Origin: JACDBD01 sp050743385
GTDB lineage: Bacteria > Actinomycetota > Acidimicrobiia > IMCC26256 > JACDBD01
Assembly (NCBI GenBank): GCA_050743385.1
Contig: JBOGFJ010000258.1
Location: 1 to 7,640, forward strand
Direction of reading: 5' to 3'
Length of the DNA: 7,640 bases
The notes under the pieces were generated by a model. The model saw only the letters and a program-made list of their open reading frames with translations, made no database searches and was not told the origin of the DNA. The stretch's first letter is position 1, and each line of letters opens with the position of its first letter. A program made the position numbers and the translations under genes. Shown one piece after another: positions 5,580 through 7,640 of the stretch.

Positions 5580-7640
5580 ATGCGGATCCGTCTCGCACTC
5601 CTCCTGTCGGTGCTCGCGCTCGCGCCGGCCGCCGTGGTCGCGAGCGGGCCGAGCGCCGCCGCCGGGCCGGGCGACCCCGCCGACGTCGGCAGGTTCGGGG
5701 CGCCCTTCGAGGACCAGCGGCCCGAGGAGGGCCCCGACAAGTGCCTCGTCGACGCCGACGGGCGCAAGCTCTGCAAGCCCGCCGGTGCCACGCTCGTCAC
5801 GCTCGACGACGGCCGGGTTCTGTACTGGGACGCGCTCGAGGGGACCGAGAACATCCAGCTCTCGCTGGTCACGGAGTTCGGTTCGCTCTCCCGCAACAGC
5901 CGCACGCGCGTGCTCGACCTCTCGGGACCGGAGCCGGTGTTCACCACGCCGACCCCCGAGGACGGCGGCGCCAATCCCGACGGCAACGACTCCAACCCCC
6001 TCCCCCTGCCGGGCGCCGGCACCGGCGAGCCGGTGAACGACGGCGACCTCTTCTGCTCCGATCAGGTACAGCTCGCCGACGGGCGCATCATCGCCGTGGG
6101 CGGGACCGATTACTACAGCGATCCCGCGATCCCGGGCACCGACCAGGGCGTCGCCGAGCTCGAGGGCCTGCGCAATGCCCGCATCTTCGACCCCGCGACC
6201 GACCAGTGGACCCAGACCGGCTCGATGAGCCACGGGCGGTGGTACCCGTCGCTCATCACGCTCCCCGACGGCCGGCTGCTCGTCGCCAGCGGCGTGAGCA
6301 AGCTGGTCAAGCCGCTCTACCCCGACGCCCCGTTCGAGTCGGGCAGCAACGTGAAGCAGCTCGAGGTCTACGACCCCGCGACCGGCGCGTGGAACACGCT
6401 TCCCGACTCCGCCAACCGGTCGCTGCCGCTGTTCCCGCGTCTGCACCTGCTGCCGAACGGGCACGTCTACTACGACGTCGCCGGTCAGTCGTTCAACCCC
6501 TTCGGTCAGGCGTACGACGAGGCGTTCTGGAACATCGCCGCGACCTTCGACCCCGCGACGGGCTCGTGGACCGACCTCGGCATCCCGGGCCTCGGCCTGG
6601 GCGCGCTGCCGGGAGTGCCCGACGTCCCGGGCGTCGACAACGGCGACCTCGGCGGCATCCCGATCCTCGATGGTGTGCCTCTCGACGGGCTGCCCAACGC
6701 CGGCGGTGACCTGAACCCGGGCTTCGGGTTCCGCGGCTCGACGTTCTCGATCATGCTCCCGCTCGAGCCCGGCGGGAACGGCGACTACACGCAGGCCTCG
6801 TTCCTCACCGCCGGTGGGACGCTCAGCGCGGTGGCACCGTCTCCCGGTACGTGGCTGGCGACCGACATGAGCCATATCAACACGGTGACGATCGATCCCG
6901 CGACCGGAGCGGAGTCGCTCGCCACCGAGGTCACGGGGTCGTTGAACCATGAGCGTTGGTACTCGACCGGCGTGCTGCTCCCGACGGGCGAGGTGATGGC
7001 CTTCTCGGGCGCGCACGTCGACGAGGTCGCCACCCCGGGGCTCGGGAACCCGGTGCGCCAGGCAGAGCTCTTCGACCCCGACACCAAGACGTGGAAGCCG
7101 ATGGCGGCGGCGACCCGGCCGCGCACGTACCACAACACCGCGGTGCTCCTGCCCGACGGGCGCGTGCTCGTGGGAGGGCACGCCCCGATCTCGACGATGT
7201 ACCTGTCGAACATCGAGATCCCGGGCGCCAATCCCAACCCCGATCGCGACCCGACCTTCGAGATCTACGAGCCGCCGTACCTCTTCCGCGGCGACCGTCC
7301 CGAGATCACCGCCGTCGATCCCGCGATCGGGTACGGCGAGACGATCGAGATCGCCACCCCGCAGGCGGCCGACATCGAGAGCGTGGTGCTGATGCGCAAC
7401 ACCGCGCTGACGCACCTCGTCGACAGCGATCAGCGCGCCGTGGAGCTCCCCGTCGTCGGCCGGACGGATGCGTCGGTGCTGGTGTCGGCGCCGCCGCGGT
7501 CGGAGGTCGCGCCGCCCGGTCCATACCTCCTGTTCGCGAACCGGCGTGTCGACGGTGAGCTGGTGCCCTCGGTCGGCGTGCAGACCTCCGTCGGTGGCGT
7601 CGCGGCCGCCCCCGAGCCCGCCGCGGCACCCGCGCCGACG
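5580..7640 (+). CDS. Secreted copper radical oxidase, galactose/glyoxal oxidase family (3' end outside window)
   Basis: Probably an extracellular mononuclear-copper oxidase that oxidises an alcohol or aldehyde and releases H2O2; the substrate is unknown. A Sec signal peptide spans about residues 1-28 (MRIR, then a Leu/Ala/Val core). A beta-propeller follows, with kelch-type units marked by FDPAT-like turns at residues 203, 264, 323, 438 and 498 and by LPDGR strands. The DUF1929 early-set domain runs from about 573 to 665. The copper and radical residues are all present: Cys159 (LFCSDQ) and Tyr222 (GRWYPS) for the thioether cofactor, axial Tyr517 and His518 (RTYHNT), and His612 (ALTHLV). The only other cysteines, 55 and 65, could form a disulfide. 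The ligand spacing resembles fungal glyoxal oxidase more than galactose oxidase. The frame is open for 687 codons and leaves the window in an Ala/Pro-rich tail. Start: ATG with a G6 run 7 bases upstream. Confidence 0.88.
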   Translation, partial: MRIRLALLLSVLALAPAAVVASGPSAAAGPGDPADVGRFGAPFEDQRPEEGPDKCLVDADGRKLCKPAGATLVTLDDGRVLYWDALEGTENIQLSLVTEFGSLSRNSRTRVLDLSGPEPVFTTPTPEDGGANPDGNDSNPLPLPGAGTGEPVNDGDLFCSDQVQLADGRIIAVGGTDYYSDPAIPGTDQGVAELEGLRNARIFDPATDQWTQTGSMSHGRWYPSLITLPDGRLLVASGVSKLVKPLYPDAPFESGSNVKQLEVYDPATGAWNTLPDSANRSLPLFPRLHLLPNGHVYYDVAGQSFNPFGQAYDEAFWNIAATFDPATGSWTDLGIPGLGLGALPGVPDVPGVDNGDLGGIPILDGVPLDGLPNAGGDLNPGFGFRGSTFSIMLPLEPGGNGDYTQASFLTAGGTLSAVAPSPGTWLATDMSHINTVTIDPATGAESLATEVTGSLNHERWYSTGVLLPTGEVMAFSGAHVDEVATPGLGNPVRQAELFDPDTKTWKPMAAATRPRTYHNTAVLLPDGRVLVGGHAPISTMYLSNIEIPGANPNPDRDPTFEIYEPPYLFRGDRPEITAVDPAIGYGETIEIATPQAADIESVVLMRNTALTHLVDSDQRAVELPVVGRTDASVLVSAPPRSEVAPPGPYLLFANRRVDGELVPSVGVQTSVGGVAAAPEPAAAPAPT
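6582..6722 (+). other. Gly/Pro/Leu/Asp-rich low-complexity insertion inside the oxidase propeller
   Basis: Residues about 335-381 of the oxidase form a repetitive segment built from short units such as PGLGLG, PGVPDVPG and DGVPLDG, with no aromatic or charged-core pattern of a propeller strand. It separates the third kelch-like unit from the segment FGFRGSTFSIMLPL. It accounts for most of the extra distance between Tyr222 and Tyr517 relative to fungal glyoxal oxidase. It is likely a surface loop. Confidence 0.65.

Noticed and set aside
3586..5598. Long minus-strand open frame opposite fabF and the carboxyltransferase
   Set aside because: Two clearly homologous + strand genes occupy the same bases; the antisense translation is compositionally biased and shows no family motifs.
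5334..7415. Very long open frame on the minus strand opposite the oxidase
   Set aside because: Its translation is rich in Arg, Gly, Val and His with no recognisable domain, while the + strand frame has a signal peptide, kelch motifs and copper ligands. Long antisense frames are expected in such GC-rich coding DNA.
1..7640. Search for transposons, CRISPR arrays, tRNA/rRNA and attachment sites
   Set aside because: No spaced direct repeats, transposase motifs, inverted-repeat ends or RNA-gene signatures were seen. Coding sequence fills nearly all of the window.

Overview
The window is a very G+C-rich stretch (about 70% by eye) with all genes on the + strand and no sign of mobile DNA, RNA genes or CRISPR. 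It looks chromosomal and actinobacterial. The carboxyltransferase is of the AccD6 type and sits beside the type II fatty-acid-synthase genes, as in mycobacteria. The extra fabH and fabG, and the small biotin/lipoyl-like gene after fabD, suggest a deeper actinobacterial lineage such as Acidimicrobiia. That assignment is inference, not something the sequence proves.

Positions 1-5460 hold a compact fatty-acid initiation/elongation operon: the 3' part of fabD (malonyl-CoA:ACP transacylase), a small gene for an 89-residue biotinyl/lipoyl-fold protein, fabH (KAS III), fabG (3-ketoacyl-ACP reductase), acpP (acyl carrier protein), fabF (KAS II/KasA-like) and an AccD6-like acyl-CoA carboxylase carboxyltransferase. 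Most junctions overlap by 1 or 4 bases (TGATG, ATGA, TAGTG, ATGA). The only intergenic gaps are 32 nt before acpP, which carries the one consensus Shine-Dalgarno, and 38 nt before the carboxyltransferase. The carboxyltransferase would supply malonyl-CoA, FabD would load it on AcpP, FabH would start and FabF extend the chain, and FabG would reduce the 3-keto group. No dehydratase (FabZ/HadABC), enoyl reductase (FabI/InhA) or biotin carboxylase is in the window, so these must be elsewhere.

Positions 5461-5579 are the only non-coding stretch of note. It holds a promoter-like TAAGGT, an imperfect 21-nt palindrome and a G-rich ribosome-binding site. From 5580 to the window edge runs a secreted protein of the galactose oxidase/glyoxal oxidase family (copper radical oxidase, AA5-like). 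It has a signal peptide, kelch-type repeats, a complete set of copper/radical-cofactor residues and the C-terminal DUF1929 domain. It is cut off at the window end within an Ala/Pro-rich tail.

The most unusual observation is the second gene. It has the full biotin/lipoyl-domain pattern, but the modified lysine is replaced by glycine and the whole protein contains no lysine, so it cannot be a biotin or lipoate carrier. The adjacent carboxyltransferase also departs from the family in its N-lobe motifs.
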